NCBI GenBank assembly: GCA_000961725.1
Contig: LADS01000031.1
Span: forward strand, 1-64,000
Source: Desulfobulbaceae bacterium BRH_c16a
Lineage (GTDB): Bacteria; Desulfobacterota; Desulfobulbia; Desulfobulbales; Desulfocapsaceae
DNA: 64,000 nt
Direction: 5' to 3'
The notes below the pieces were generated by a model. That model was not told where the DNA came from, did not search any database, and saw only the letters and a list, made by a program, of their open reading frames with translations. A program made the position numbers and the translations under genes. Positions 1-7,773 of the stretch are shown here, piece after piece; position 1 is the first letter of the stretch; every line of letters begins with the position of its first letter.

Positions 1-399
1 TTTGCCATGGTGGGCGAAACCAAGCAGAAGTTCCCCACGTTACGTGCGGTCAGCATGGACAAAGGTTTTTATAGCCCAGCCAACCAGGAAGTACTGAAAC
101 CGCGTCTTGAATGTGTGGTGCTGCCAAAAAAGGGTAGGCTTTCTCAAGCTGACAAAGATCGCGAAAACGATCTTGAGTTTGTCAAGCTGCGCAAACAACA
201 CTCGGCAGTGGAATCGGCGATCAACGCCCTTGAAGTTCACGGCCTAGATAAATGTCCCGATCACGGTCTTCGTGGATTTAAACGCTACATCGCCATGGCG
301 GTGGTGGCACGTAACATTCAGCGCTTGGGTGCGGTGTTGCGTCAGCAGGAACAAGAGGCTGCTCAACGAAAACGCGGATCTTACAAGAAAGCAGCCTGA
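1..399 (+). mobile_element. 3' part of an ISNCY/IS1202-like DDE transposase (5' end outside window)
   Basis: The reading frame is already open at base 1, so this is the C-terminal ~130 residues of a transposase. The segment HSAVESAINALEVHGLD holds what is probably the last catalytic Glu of a DDE triad, and SMDKGFYSP probably holds the second Asp. The tail LRGFKRYIAMAVVARNIQRLG followed by a basic end is typical, as I remember it, of ISNCY-family transposases. The right terminal repeat of the element cannot be fixed by eye. It lies somewhere after 399, and the base composition turns AT-rich around 460-560. The element abuts the truncated TIR gene on the other strand. Confidence 0.75.
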
Positions 400-472
400 G
401 AGAAGCGGGTTGGTCCTGCTGCAAGGTGTCGATGGCTGAGCTATGCCAACTCATCACAATACATGAGAATTA

Positions 473-1294
473 TTATTGTTTTGGAAGCCTATAAAATTCA
501 AAATTAGCTGCCGGAGAATAAACCTTACACATTAAAGGTGTCTGCGGTGGTAGGAGTTTTTGAAAATTGTGGGTTTTCTGCCAGGCACTAGTTAAATCTA
601 AATCTATAGAAAATCCAAAATCATAGATTTTTATCAAAAAATCCTCAATACTTTCATGTTGACTAAGAAAGATTGAGGGAAATTCATAAGAAGGGTTAAT
701 AATATTACTTTTTTTGAAAGCTCTCTTAAGGAATGCTTTCCGCCCGACACCTTCTATACCCGAAGCAATAATACAATTAGGTTTCTTTTTTGCGAAATCA
801 TCTATTCGTAATTCAAAGGATGAAATTAATTCATTTCTTCCAACAAAAATATCTTCCCGCTCTTTAAGTCTAGGATGAAAATCCCAACTTAATTCCCGCA
901 TTCGCTGTTTAATTCTTCGAGCAGCAACAGTTGGTCTCAATATTTGCTTTAGATTATATGAGTCTCTCAGCCAATCAGGAATCCTAGGATCTTTGTAATC
1001 AATTGATTTATCAATTATTATTGGATATATCTGCTTAATTTTCCCATTTTCATGTAACTTTTTCGCTTCTATGATTTCACGCTTAACCCATTCTTTGTTT
1101 AATGAGCTGTCAGAAAGAAATAAAACAAATATTCCTGTTTGGTTTAAACCTCTAAGAATTTCATCAAGAGGTGGCATTCCTTCTTCAAAAGATTTTGTGT
1201 CATAAATGATGCTTTCTTTTTCAAGCTTGGATGCTACTATCTCTACATATAATCCCTTATCCTCACTACTATGAGAAAGAAAACACTTGATCAT
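473..1294 (-). CDS. TIR-domain protein with start of a STAND-type NTPase, probably truncated by the IS
   Basis: 273 residues. Residues 1-~120 are a bacterial TIR domain: it opens FLSHSSED, has the strand FVLFLSDSS, and WVKREI with Glu73 as the likely NAD-cleaving residue. A linker leads to FVGRNEL (about 150-156) and a P-loop-like GIEGVGRKA (179-187), the usual start of a STAND NTPase. The P-loop has Arg-Lys-Ala where Gly-Lys-Ser/Thr is expected. The NTPase and any sensor domain should continue for hundreds of residues, but the frame ends soon after, in sequence unlike the rest and next to the IS. A strong ribosome site (GGAGGAAC) precedes the ATG. TIR-STAND proteins are known anti-phage NADases. 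Here the gene sits beside the prophage repressor and is AT-rich. A truncated product would probably lack regulation or activity. Confidence 0.75.
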   Translation of the reverse strand: MIKCFLSHSSEDKGLYVEIVASKLEKESIIYDTKSFEEGMPPLDEILRGLNQTGIFVLFLSDSSLNKEWVKREIIEAKKLHENGKIKQIYPIIIDKSIDYKDPRIPDWLRDSYNLKQILRPTVAARRIKQRMRELSWDFHPRLKEREDIFVGRNELISSFELRIDDFAKKKPNCIIASGIEGVGRKAFLKRAFKKSNIINPSYEFPSIFLSQHESIEDFLIKIYDFGFSIDLDLTSAWQKTHNFQKLLPPQTPLMCKVYSPAANFEFYRLPKQ

Positions 1295-1421
1295 CTTGTT
1301 CCTCCGGAAATTATCGTTGATGATTGTTTATTAGTTGATAACGCTTGGGATTTATTAATTTTATATTTATTACAATTGACGCGCTTAAATTGCTGATTAC
1401 TCAAAAATCTTTCATTTTAGT

Positions 1422-1886
1422 TCAAAAAAATTCGTTTTTCCACTTTATGAATTCGGGAAAGCGGTTCTCGAATTCGAGCCTGAACCATGCGGGGAAGCCT
1501 GGTCGCTTTGCTTCCTCTTCGCTTATCCAGGTTTGTAATTCGAGAAGGAAGTCAGAATCCAGTTTTGCCAGCTTTCGGTATGCTCTCAAGACCTGAAGTT
1601 CTATTTCTGTGATTTGTGATTCGCTTTCAAGCTGATCAGCAGCTTCTTGGTGTCTGGCCACTGATGTGGATGGAAAGGCTTCACCTTTCCCAGTTGCAAG
1701 CCATTCAATATTACAGCCAAAGAAATCGGCAAGTTTTTGCAGAGTCCCGCGCCTTGGATCTGTAACCTTTGCATTTAGCCAATCACTAATTCTTGACCTG
1801 CTAACCCCTATTCCTTCTGCAACTTCGTTTTGGTTCATTTTTTTTTGATCCATAACGTATTGCAATCTTTCACTAAAATCGAGCAT
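1422..1886 (-). CDS. cI-like phage repressor (XRE-type HTH)
   Basis: 154 residues. The N-terminal ~70 residues form a lambda-repressor-like helix-turn-helix: MNQNEVAEGIGVSRSRISDWL, then a recognition/dimer portion up to FGCNIEWLATGKG. The C-terminal half is acidic and helical with no visible Ser-Lys autoprotease signature, so this is not a LexA-type self-cleaving repressor. It is transcribed away from the Cro-like gene at 2008, and a palindromic operator candidate lies between them. The start is supported by AGGA upstream of ATG. The predicted role is to hold the prophage in lysogeny by blocking the rightward early genes. The TIR gene lies downstream on the same strand. Confidence 0.8.
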   Translation of the reverse strand: MLDFSERLQYVMDQKKMNQNEVAEGIGVSRSRISDWLNAKVTDPRRGTLQKLADFFGCNIEWLATGKGEAFPSTSVARHQEAADQLESESQITEIELQVLRAYRKLAKLDSDFLLELQTWISEEEAKRPGFPAWFRLEFENRFPEFIKWKNEFF

Positions 1887-1955
1887 CGTTCCTGTACCGT
1901 CCGATTGTGTGCGTTTTTAATGTTGCGCTTAGGTACGCTTTCAGCTACCCTAGCC

Positions 1956-1975
1956 GAAACGCTTAATAACGTTTC
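1956..1975. promoter_or_regulatory. Palindromic operator candidate between repressor and Cro-like gene
   Basis: GAAACG at 1956-1961 is mirrored by CGTTTC at 1970-1975 across the AT-rich spacer CTTAATAA. Related half-sites (GCGTTT at 1911, ACGCTT near 1935) occur in the same 120-bp divergent region. This is the usual place for repressor operators over divergent lysogenic and early promoters. The repeats are seen in the sequence; binding is inferred. Confidence 0.5.
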
Positions 1976-2007
1976 ACCCACTTCACTTAAGACTTTTGGT
2001 GACTGAG

Positions 2008-2265
2008 ATGCCCAAAAACCTCACAACTCCGGAACAGATAGTCCACGCCTTCCTGATCAAGGACAGCCTGGGCGCCATCGCCAAATTTGCCGATCAGACC
2101 AAATTCTCACGACCATATATCAGCCTTCATATCCACGGCCATCGTCGCAACAAAAAGGTCCTGCAGGATATCGCAAACCATCTCGGCTGCGGCGTCTACG
2201 GCGTAATGCCGGAAAAATTGCAAAAAGGCCCGAACCGGCCAGAAAGGAAGGAAGAGAGAAAATAA
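2008..2265 (+). CDS. Small HTH protein, Cro/YdaS-like
   Basis: 85 residues from ATG 2008; in-frame GTG and TTG codons just upstream could extend it by 3-4 residues. The sequence TPEQIVHAFLIKDSLGAIAKFADQTKFSRPYISLHIHG looks like a helix-turn-helix of the YdaS/Cro kind, in which a short protein recognises the same operators as the repressor. The C-terminus is Lys/Arg/Glu-rich. It is the first rightward gene after the divergent operator, the classical position of cro. Assignment rests on position and helix pattern, not on a recognised ortholog. Confidence 0.55.
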   Translation: MPKNLTTPEQIVHAFLIKDSLGAIAKFADQTKFSRPYISLHIHGHRRNKKVLQDIANHLGCGVYGVMPEKLQKGPNRPERKEERK

Positions 2266-2273
2266 AAAAAAGT

Positions 2274-2340
2274 CCCGTCCCCCGGACATAGTTGGGGCGT
2301 TACAGGTGGCACTGCACACCCTAGCAGGGGGACGGGCGTT
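2274..2340 (+). terminator. Long hairpin with A-tract and T-tract flanks
   Basis: CCCGTCCCCC at 2274-2283 pairs perfectly with GGGGGACGGG at 2327-2336. The stem is flanked by eight A residues on the left and CGTTTT on the right, so it could stop transcription in either direction. The 43-nt loop is not random: it contains a smaller GGTG/CACC hairpin. It sits between the Cro-like gene and the next regulator, where an antitermination or attenuation point would be plausible. Confidence 0.5.
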
Positions 2341-2412
2341 TTAGCAAGGTAAATGAATTAGATGGCACTACACCGCATACATAATGATCAACTTTCTGCC
2401 TAAGGTGAAGTT

Positions 2413-2928
2413 GTGATACAGAGAGAAACGAAACTCCCCCGTGACTACGAAGTTATGGACATGGTTCTCCAGCGAGGCGATTCAGGTGAACTCGCCCGTT
2501 TGCTGTCCATCTCTCCCCAGCTTGTCCGAGCATGGTGCCGCTCACCGGAAACCGATGACGAATTCGCCACCGGTAAGTTCGGCCCGCTTGCCCGGCTCCG
2601 GACTCTAATCTCGATGATCCGCGAAGACGATCGCAAACCCGACCGGGCCTATCCGATCGGCCGGTATATCGCAGATCTCCTTTCCGGTGTGTTTGTTCCC
2701 CTGCCGGTTCATCATCCTGCAGCTGACGCCGGAATCTTGCAGGAGGTGTCAAAGGTCCTCCGTGAAACCGGCGATGCCATAGAGGCATCCCGCAAAGCTT
2801 GGTTTGAAAAAACGCCTGGCAAGATCACCGCCAAGGAGCATTCCCGTTGCGCTGCCGAGATAGACGAGGCGATCGTCGCCCTGGTGCAGCTCAAGATCTG
2901 GATCGAAGCCCACACCAACGACCGATAG
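2413..2928 (+). CDS. Putative phage regulatory protein (CII-like)
   Basis: 171 residues, GTG start with AAGGTGAAG as ribosome site. Residues ~10-40 (VMDMVLQRGDSGELARLLSI then SPQLVRAWCR) look like a helix-turn-helix; the C-terminal half is helical. Position immediately after the Cro-like gene and size fit the CII/CP76 class of early phage regulators, but no diagnostic motif is visible. It may equally be a general DNA-binding adaptor of the prophage. The next gene follows after 10 bases, so the two are probably cotranscribed. Confidence 0.45.
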   Translation: MIQRETKLPRDYEVMDMVLQRGDSGELARLLSISPQLVRAWCRSPETDDEFATGKFGPLARLRTLISMIREDDRKPDRAYPIGRYIADLLSGVFVPLPVHHPAADAGILQEVSKVLRETGDAIEASRKAWFEKTPGKITAKEHSRCAAEIDEAIVALVQLKIWIEAHTNDR

Positions 2929-2938
2929 GACGGACATC

Positions 2939-3265
2939 ATGGACAAGAAGATCATCATCCAAATCGAGCCTACCCCCGAGATCGTCAACCTCCTCGAGGC
3001 GCTTATCAAATCCTCAGGAGTGAAGATCGCCAACAAAGCCAATCCTATGGACGAATATCTTACCATCAAGGAAGCCGCCAATGAAATAAAGGTCAATTAC
3101 CACACTCTGCGGGATTGGGTGGTTATCAAGAAGTTTATCCCTTTCACCCGGCTTGGTGACAATCCAAAGGGCGATATCAGGATCCTGCGCCGCCACCTGC
3201 GTGAATTTGTCGCCGCCGGCTACCAGAAAAAGCCGTACAGAGGCCGACAGGTAACCGTCATATGA
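2939..3265 (+). CDS. HTH (MerR/excisionase-like) DNA-binding protein
   Basis: 108 residues. The middle YLTIKEAANEIKVNYHTLRD followed by WVVIKKFIPFTRLGD is a typical winged-helix DNA-binding fold of the MerR/excisionase kind, with a basic C-terminus (KKPYRGRQ). The N-terminal 45 residues may be a dimerisation segment. It could act as an excisionase partner of the distant integrase or as an early regulator; the sequence does not decide. It overlaps the following gene by 4 bases (ATGA), indicating translational coupling. Confidence 0.6.
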   Translation: MDKKIIIQIEPTPEIVNLLEALIKSSGVKIANKANPMDEYLTIKEAANEIKVNYHTLRDWVVIKKFIPFTRLGDNPKGDIRILRRHLREFVAAGYQKKPYRGRQVTVI

Positions 3266-3576
3266 AAAAGCTTATTGTCGAGTGGCTGCAGTCGCTGATT
3301 ACTCTCGTGATCTTTGCCTCAATGATCATCAGTTTCATGATTACCCTCGCCGAGTCGGTGTCAGACCCTGCTGCACCGGCCGGTTTTAATCCTGCCCTAT
3401 CTGACGCTCCTTACACCCTCCTCTCAAGCCCTCAAACCCCTTTGCCCGCAGTCATCGCAAGCAGGGCGGCATCGGGGTTTTCTTCACCATGGCATGCACA
3501 GGATAACGACAAACTCGGCGGACCGGCCACGGACTCGGCCAATATCACCGCTGTTTCTCCGGGTCAGTTGGAGTGA
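3262..3576 (+). CDS. Small single-pass membrane protein of unknown function
   Basis: 104 residues. Residues ~8-30 (LQSLITLVIFASMIISFMIT) form one hydrophobic segment; the rest is Pro/Ala/Ser-rich and lacks recognised motifs. The start overlaps the preceding stop (ATGA), as is common in phage early operons. The segment may be a signal anchor, with the low-complexity tail outside the cytoplasm. A role in superinfection exclusion would be a guess and is not claimed. Confidence 0.5.
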   Translation: MKKLIVEWLQSLITLVIFASMIISFMITLAESVSDPAAPAGFNPALSDAPYTLLSSPQTPLPAVIASRAASGFSSPWHAQDNDKLGGPATDSANITAVSPGQLE

Positions 3577-3581
3577 TTGTT

Positions 3582-3821
3582 ATGCACGAAAATCAAATAC
3601 GATATTGTCTGTTAAAACAGCTAGGTACATCTCACACCATCAGCACTGATTATGGTGATATCACTCTGGACGAGGAAATGCGACAGGCTGTCGAAAGCGT
3701 GTTGCGGCCAATACTTGAGGCTCGCCTGCATGTCGTTTGCGATACCTGCGGTGGAACAAAGCGGGTGCATAGCCACAACCCGAAATGCCGGGATTGCAAC
3801 GGTACTGGTCGCACGGCGTAA
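3582..3821 (+). CDS. Small zinc-finger protein with DnaJ-like CxxCxG motifs
   Basis: 79 residues from ATG 3582. The TTGGAG ribosome site is spaced about 8 bases from this codon, whereas the overlapping GTG at 3573 is too close to it. The C-terminus carries two CxxCxG-type knuckles, CDTCGGTKR and CRDCNGTGR, which together can bind one zinc ion as in the central DnaJ domain. The function in the phage is unknown. It lies in the early operon upstream of the replication genes. Confidence 0.55.
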   Translation: MHENQIRYCLLKQLGTSHTISTDYGDITLDEEMRQAVESVLRPILEARLHVVCDTCGGTKRVHSHNPKCRDCNGTGRTA

Positions 3822-3825
3822 CGCA

Positions 3826-4170
3826 ATGATCCCCAAACCGAAACGAATCATCAAACCACCGGTGCTGGCCAAGACTCCCACGGGTACGGAGCTGATGGTA
3901 CTCTGCGACAACGGGATCTGGTACTTCCTTCGGGATCTGGCCCAGGTCGTCAAGGTATCACCCGAGGCCATGCGTGCCCGCTTCGCTCGAATGCACTGGA
4001 GCAACCCGGAGATTCTGGCGCAGAATCGGTTTAAGGCCTTTCGGGCGAAGAAGCAGAATTCCGTACCAGCCCCGAAGAAGACCACCTCCTTATCTGCCCT
4101 GGGCGACAAGACGAGAAAGCACAACCTCGACAAGCTGGCCGGTCCCGGCCTGCTGGAGAGATCGAGATGA
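3826..4170 (+). CDS. Conserved-looking hypothetical phage protein
   Basis: 114 residues from ATG 3826, four bases after the previous stop; a longer upstream extension in this frame overlaps the previous gene and is unlikely to be used. The segment GIWYFLRDLAQVVKVSPEAM followed by RARFARMHW resembles a helix-turn-helix that recognises DNA, and the C-terminus is Lys/Arg-rich. No family is recognised. An ATG overlaps its stop (4167), but that frame closes after 11 codons. Confidence 0.45.
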   Translation: MIPKPKRIIKPPVLAKTPTGTELMVLCDNGIWYFLRDLAQVVKVSPEAMRARFARMHWSNPEILAQNRFKAFRAKKQNSVPAPKKTTSLSALGDKTRKHNLDKLAGPGLLERSR

Positions 4171-4535
4171 GTTCAGATACACGTCGGGTGTTGGATTGGT
4201 GACCACAGCATTCGTTTGCCGCCTGCCCTGTCTGCTTCGGAAGACGACCGTGGCGTTCCGCCTCCCCTCTCTCCCTCTCCCCGGGAAGACCCCGGCAAAG
4301 ACGACAACCACCCCCCGGACCGGCGGGTCCTTTCCAGAGGTCGACCCCTATCGGGCAGGGACACCGCGACGCTTGGACGGCTGTGAAGTTTTTGTTTCGA
4401 TGGCAACTTGGCAATTCCGGCAATTTCCCGACCCCGACCAGGTGGACCAGATCATGTCCAGAGCTCGGGGGGAAAGCGGGGCGGCTAGATTATGCAAGGA
4501 TCCTTTTTAACTCGAATTATAAGGAAAATTGATGA
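4171..4535 (+). other. 365-base stretch without a convincing gene, possibly a decayed small ORF
   Basis: Three partial signals were seen. An ATG at 4167 gives an 11-codon frame ending at TGA 4200. The frame of the preceding gene reopens after its stop and runs to 4381 with plausible acidic/proline-rich sequence but no good start. ATG 4399 gives a 36-codon frame starting MATWQFRQFPDPDQVDQIMS and ending at 4510. The frame changes suggest a degraded gene or several very short ORFs. The stretch is C-rich near 4260-4320. A ribosome-site-like AAGGAAAA lies just before the helicase start. Confidence 0.3.
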
Positions 4536-6173
4536 ATGGAAAACGCATGCATGCAGGACACAGAATCTATCAGAAGTCAGGTGGACCAACGGGTATTGCA
4601 GGAAAGAGCCCAGCGGGTAAACGGGAAAAAAGAACCGCCGACGGATGAGATTACGTCGGAATTCGTCATGGAGTGCCTGCAGTCCGAGCAGCTCGGCGAC
4701 GGCATCCTGTATGCCGCCTTACACAAGGGCAAAATCGTCTACGCCAAGAATTCCGCGCAGTGGTTTGTTTGGGATCGGCACACCTGGCGGCGGGACGATC
4801 TGGATAAGGCGGTCTCCTCGGTCGAAGCGGTGGCCCAGAGGTATGCGGCCGAAATTCCCTTGCTCCAGGAGAAGATCACCAAGGCGGTGAAGACCGGGGA
4901 CAATGATCACATCAAGCAGGTGAGCGCCGCAGTCAACAAGCAGATCGAAAAGATCGCCTCGCGGATCCGCGGCCTGCGCAAGGACACCGGCCGGAGCAAC
5001 TGCCTTAAATTCGCCCATACCAATCCGGTGAACCAGCTGGCGATCGCCGGCACCGAGTTCGATCTCAATCCGTGGCTGCTCGGCTGCCAGAACGGCGTCA
5101 TTAATCTGGTCACCGGCGAAGTGGAAGACGGCAGGCCGGAAGATTACGTGTTGAAGCGGTGCGGGGTCGAGTACCTGGGCCTCGACGTCGACCAGTCTCT
5201 CTGGGAGGATACCCTCAGGCAGATTTACAACAACGACGAAGACATGATCGCCTTTATGCAGCGGTTGTTCGGCTATGGGATCACCGGCATCGTCAGCGAG
5301 CACGTCTTTCCTGTCCTGATCGGCCGGGGCCGGAATGGCAAATCAATAATGGTCGAGGCCATCACCCATGTCATGGGCGATTACGCAAGTGTCGTTCCGC
5401 CGGAGCTGCTCCTCGACAGCAACCGGCCGAACAATGCCAACCAGTCGAACCCGGAACTCATGGCCCTGAAGGGCCTGCGGATCGCCATCGCCTCAGAGAC
5501 TGATGAAGGGAGGAAGTTTTCAGCATCGACCGTCAAACGATTGACCGGCGGTGATACCATCACCGCCCGCGGACTGTATGACAAACACCCGACCAAGTTC
5601 AAGCCGACTCATCTCCTTCTGCTCTTGACCAACCATGAACCGGGGGCACCTGTCGGCGACATGGCCTTTTGGGAAAGATGCTTTCTGATACGCCACCTGA
5701 TCAGCTTCGTAAACCGGGATCCGGCCACCGAAAACGAACGAAAAGCTGATACCCTGCTGCCGGAAAAACTACGACAGATTGGCCCGGCGATTCTGGCCTG
5801 GCTGGTTAAAGGCTGCCTGAAATGGCAGGAAGCAAAGCTCCTGCATCCGCCGGAATCGGTGAAGAAGTCGACGGAGGAATACCGCAAGGAAGAAGACTAT
5901 ATCGGTCAGTTCCTCGAAACCGCCTGTCTCCGCCAGTCAGGGGCCAGGGTTAACGCCACCGACCTCTATATTGCCTTTACCCTATGGTACCAGCAGACCG
6001 TTAACAAGAAGGAAAGGTTCACGCCGTCACAGAAGATGTTCGGCACCAAACTGAAGGCAAGAGAGGAATTCGGGGTGACCGTCTCGAACGGCCGGACCTT
6101 CTATCATGACCTTGACCTGACGGCCGAATATCACGCGAAAATCCTTGCTGCGGCAGGGCTTACGGAGGATTAG
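4536..6173 (+). CDS. Phage replicative helicase, P4-type/D5 SF3 family
   Basis: 545 residues. The C-terminal half is a superfamily 3 helicase: Walker A GRGRNGKS at residues 263-270, then the acidic segment IAIASETDEG (~317-326) and the conserved KRLTGGDTITAR and LLLTNHEP motifs of the P4/D5-like family. The N-terminal third is charged and carries a D5_N-like region (WLLGCQNGVINLVTGE), a recognition domain in the family. It lacks a primase zinc finger, which is supplied by the separate gene at 6324. Together they would open and prime the phage origin. The upstream ATG at 4531 is out of frame. Confidence 0.85.
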   Translation: MENACMQDTESIRSQVDQRVLQERAQRVNGKKEPPTDEITSEFVMECLQSEQLGDGILYAALHKGKIVYAKNSAQWFVWDRHTWRRDDLDKAVSSVEAVAQRYAAEIPLLQEKITKAVKTGDNDHIKQVSAAVNKQIEKIASRIRGLRKDTGRSNCLKFAHTNPVNQLAIAGTEFDLNPWLLGCQNGVINLVTGEVEDGRPEDYVLKRCGVEYLGLDVDQSLWEDTLRQIYNNDEDMIAFMQRLFGYGITGIVSEHVFPVLIGRGRNGKSIMVEAITHVMGDYASVVPPELLLDSNRPNNANQSNPELMALKGLRIAIASETDEGRKFSASTVKRLTGGDTITARGLYDKHPTKFKPTHLLLLLTNHEPGAPVGDMAFWERCFLIRHLISFVNRDPATENERKADTLLPEKLRQIGPAILAWLVKGCLKWQEAKLLHPPESVKKSTEEYRKEEDYIGQFLETACLRQSGARVNATDLYIAFTLWYQQTVNKKERFTPSQKMFGTKLKAREEFGVTVSNGRTFYHDLDLTAEYHAKILAAAGLTED

Positions 6174-6323
6174 CGGGATGCTTTCGCCCTGGGGAAGGGG
6201 GGATAAGAGGATTGGTTGACAAAGTTTTAATGTAAGCGGGGTATGGTCGCGCGCGCGTTTTTTTATCTTTTTTTCCTCTCTATCCCCTACGTATAAAAAA
6301 AAGAAAAAAAGAAAAAAGAAAAT
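6174..6323 (+). other. Intergenic candidate replication origin / promoter region
   Basis: This 150-base gap separates helicase and primase in an otherwise compact array. It contains an alternating CGCGCGCG run near 6249-6257, then T-rich tracts (6259-6275) and A/G-rich tracts (6293-6322) that can pair imperfectly into a long AT-rich hairpin. A TTGACA at about 6217 has no well-spaced -10. A melting region next to helicase and primase genes is a reasonable origin candidate; no iterons were found in it. Confidence 0.3.
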
Positions 6324-7772
6324 ATGAATAATTTACTGACGTTGCTCGATAAAAAAGGAATTTCGTGGCGTAGGGCATCAAGTGCCCATGGCGGCGAGTA
6401 TCATTCCGCATGCCCTGGTTGCGGTGACGGTGGGAAGGGGCGGAACTCAGACCGGTTTCATGTCTGGCCCGAGAAAACCAGCGGCAGCGGGAGGACTCCG
6501 GGCCGGTTCTGGTGCCGGCAGTGCGGCAAAAACGGCGATACCATCCAGTTTCTTATCGATTTCGACAGGATGAACTTCCGCGAGGCTTGCGCCTTTTTGG
6601 GGATCCACCTGCCGGACGCCAAAAGCTTTGTTTCTCCGCAAAAGTTTTCCACACCGAAAATTCCGCCCGCTCTCGGGAATACGCACGAACCGAAAATCTA
6701 CGATCCGCCTTCTGCGCTCTGGTCGGAACGGGCCACCGCCTTTCTTGCCGACTGCCATGCCCGGCTGCTTGACCGGCCGGATGCGCTTGACTGGCTGGCC
6801 AAACGGGGGATCGATCTCCAGGCTGTGAAGGATTACCAACTCGGCTACAACGAATCCTCCCAGGGGAAGGACCGATACCGACCGATGTCGAGATGGGGGC
6901 TGGCTGCGGAGAAGAGCGGCAAAAGCAGGGAGAAAAAGCTCTGGCTGCCTCGTGGCTGGGTTATCCCGATGTTTGGATCGGACGGTACCGTTCATCAGCT
7001 GCGGATCCGCCGCCGGGATGAGGACATCGAGACCTTCATGCCGAACATCAAGTACCTGGTGGTCAAAGGTTCGTCGCTCGCCACCATGGTTCTGCATCCG
7101 GAGTCCCTCGCCCATGTCGTGGTGGAATCGGGATTCGACGCGATCCTCATTGCAAGCCGGTTCGAGGGCAAACTGGGAGCGGTGACCACCTGGAACAGTG
7201 CCGCCAAGCCGGACAGCCGGGCAACCGCCATCCTGCAGAAGTCACATTGCATCCTCAATGCTCTTGATTTCGACAAGGCCGGAACGAACGAGCAGGACTG
7301 GTGGATGCGGACCTTCCGACGCAACAAGCGGTGGCCGGTACCGGTGGCCAAGGATCCCGGCGAGGCCTTCGGCAAAGGTGTGGACATTCGCTCGTGGATC
7401 CTCAGTGGACTGCCTGTAGGTCTTGCCAGACGGATGGACAGCAAGCCGGAGAATGAGATCAAGGCAGAAGGGACCGAACAGATACAGCCGGAAAAAACTC
7501 CTGAAGCCTCCGAACCTGTTGAAGCGGAAGTCCAGCACCGGATCCTCACCCTGGCCGATGGCCGGGAGTGCCACATCACCGACAGCCGTGAATTGTGGAA
7601 CGAATTAACCGATGCGGGAATGGTTGTTTTCTCGGACTTGGAACTGGAACGCCTGCAGGCGGCCTGCAAGACGATGAGTCAAACGGAACGGGAACAGGCC
7701 GCTCTGTTGACGGTAGACTTCAAGGAAGTTTTTGCCGGGGCGTACATCCGGCGGGGGGAGGCGGTGGCGTGA
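6324..7772 (+). CDS. Phage DNA primase, zinc-finger + TOPRIM
   Basis: 482 residues. The N-terminal CHC2-like zinc finger is visible as CPGCG (Cys30, Cys33) and WCRQCG (Cys64, Cys67). The following region GDTIQFLIDFDRMNFREACA matches the DnaG-type N-terminus. The TOPRIM domain has the conserved Glu268 in VVESGFDAIL and the acidic pair Asp315/Asp317 in LDFDKAG, which bind metal for primer synthesis. The C-terminal ~100 residues are Glu/Pro-rich and probably mediate protein contacts. With the SF3 helicase upstream it forms a two-protein version of the P4-like primase-helicase. Confidence 0.85.
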   Translation: MNNLLTLLDKKGISWRRASSAHGGEYHSACPGCGDGGKGRNSDRFHVWPEKTSGSGRTPGRFWCRQCGKNGDTIQFLIDFDRMNFREACAFLGIHLPDAKSFVSPQKFSTPKIPPALGNTHEPKIYDPPSALWSERATAFLADCHARLLDRPDALDWLAKRGIDLQAVKDYQLGYNESSQGKDRYRPMSRWGLAAEKSGKSREKKLWLPRGWVIPMFGSDGTVHQLRIRRRDEDIETFMPNIKYLVVKGSSLATMVLHPESLAHVVVESGFDAILIASRFEGKLGAVTTWNSAAKPDSRATAILQKSHCILNALDFDKAGTNEQDWWMRTFRRNKRWPVPVAKDPGEAFGKGVDIRSWILSGLPVGLARRMDSKPENEIKAEGTEQIQPEKTPEASEPVEAEVQHRILTLADGRECHITDSRELWNELTDAGMVVFSDLELERLQAACKTMSQTEREQAALLTVDFKEVFAGAYIRRGEAVA

Positions 7773-7773
7773 A

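Noticed and set aside
3974-4510. 178-codon plus-strand frame rich in Arg and Pro
   Set aside because: Its first part is out of frame over the real gene ending at 4170 and the rest lacks protein-like composition; only its last 36 codons were kept as a weak possibility.
6210-6250. Sigma-70 promoter before the primase gene
   Set aside because: TTGACA is present, but the nearest -10-like box (TATGGT) is 19-20 bases away and poor, so no promoter was annotated.
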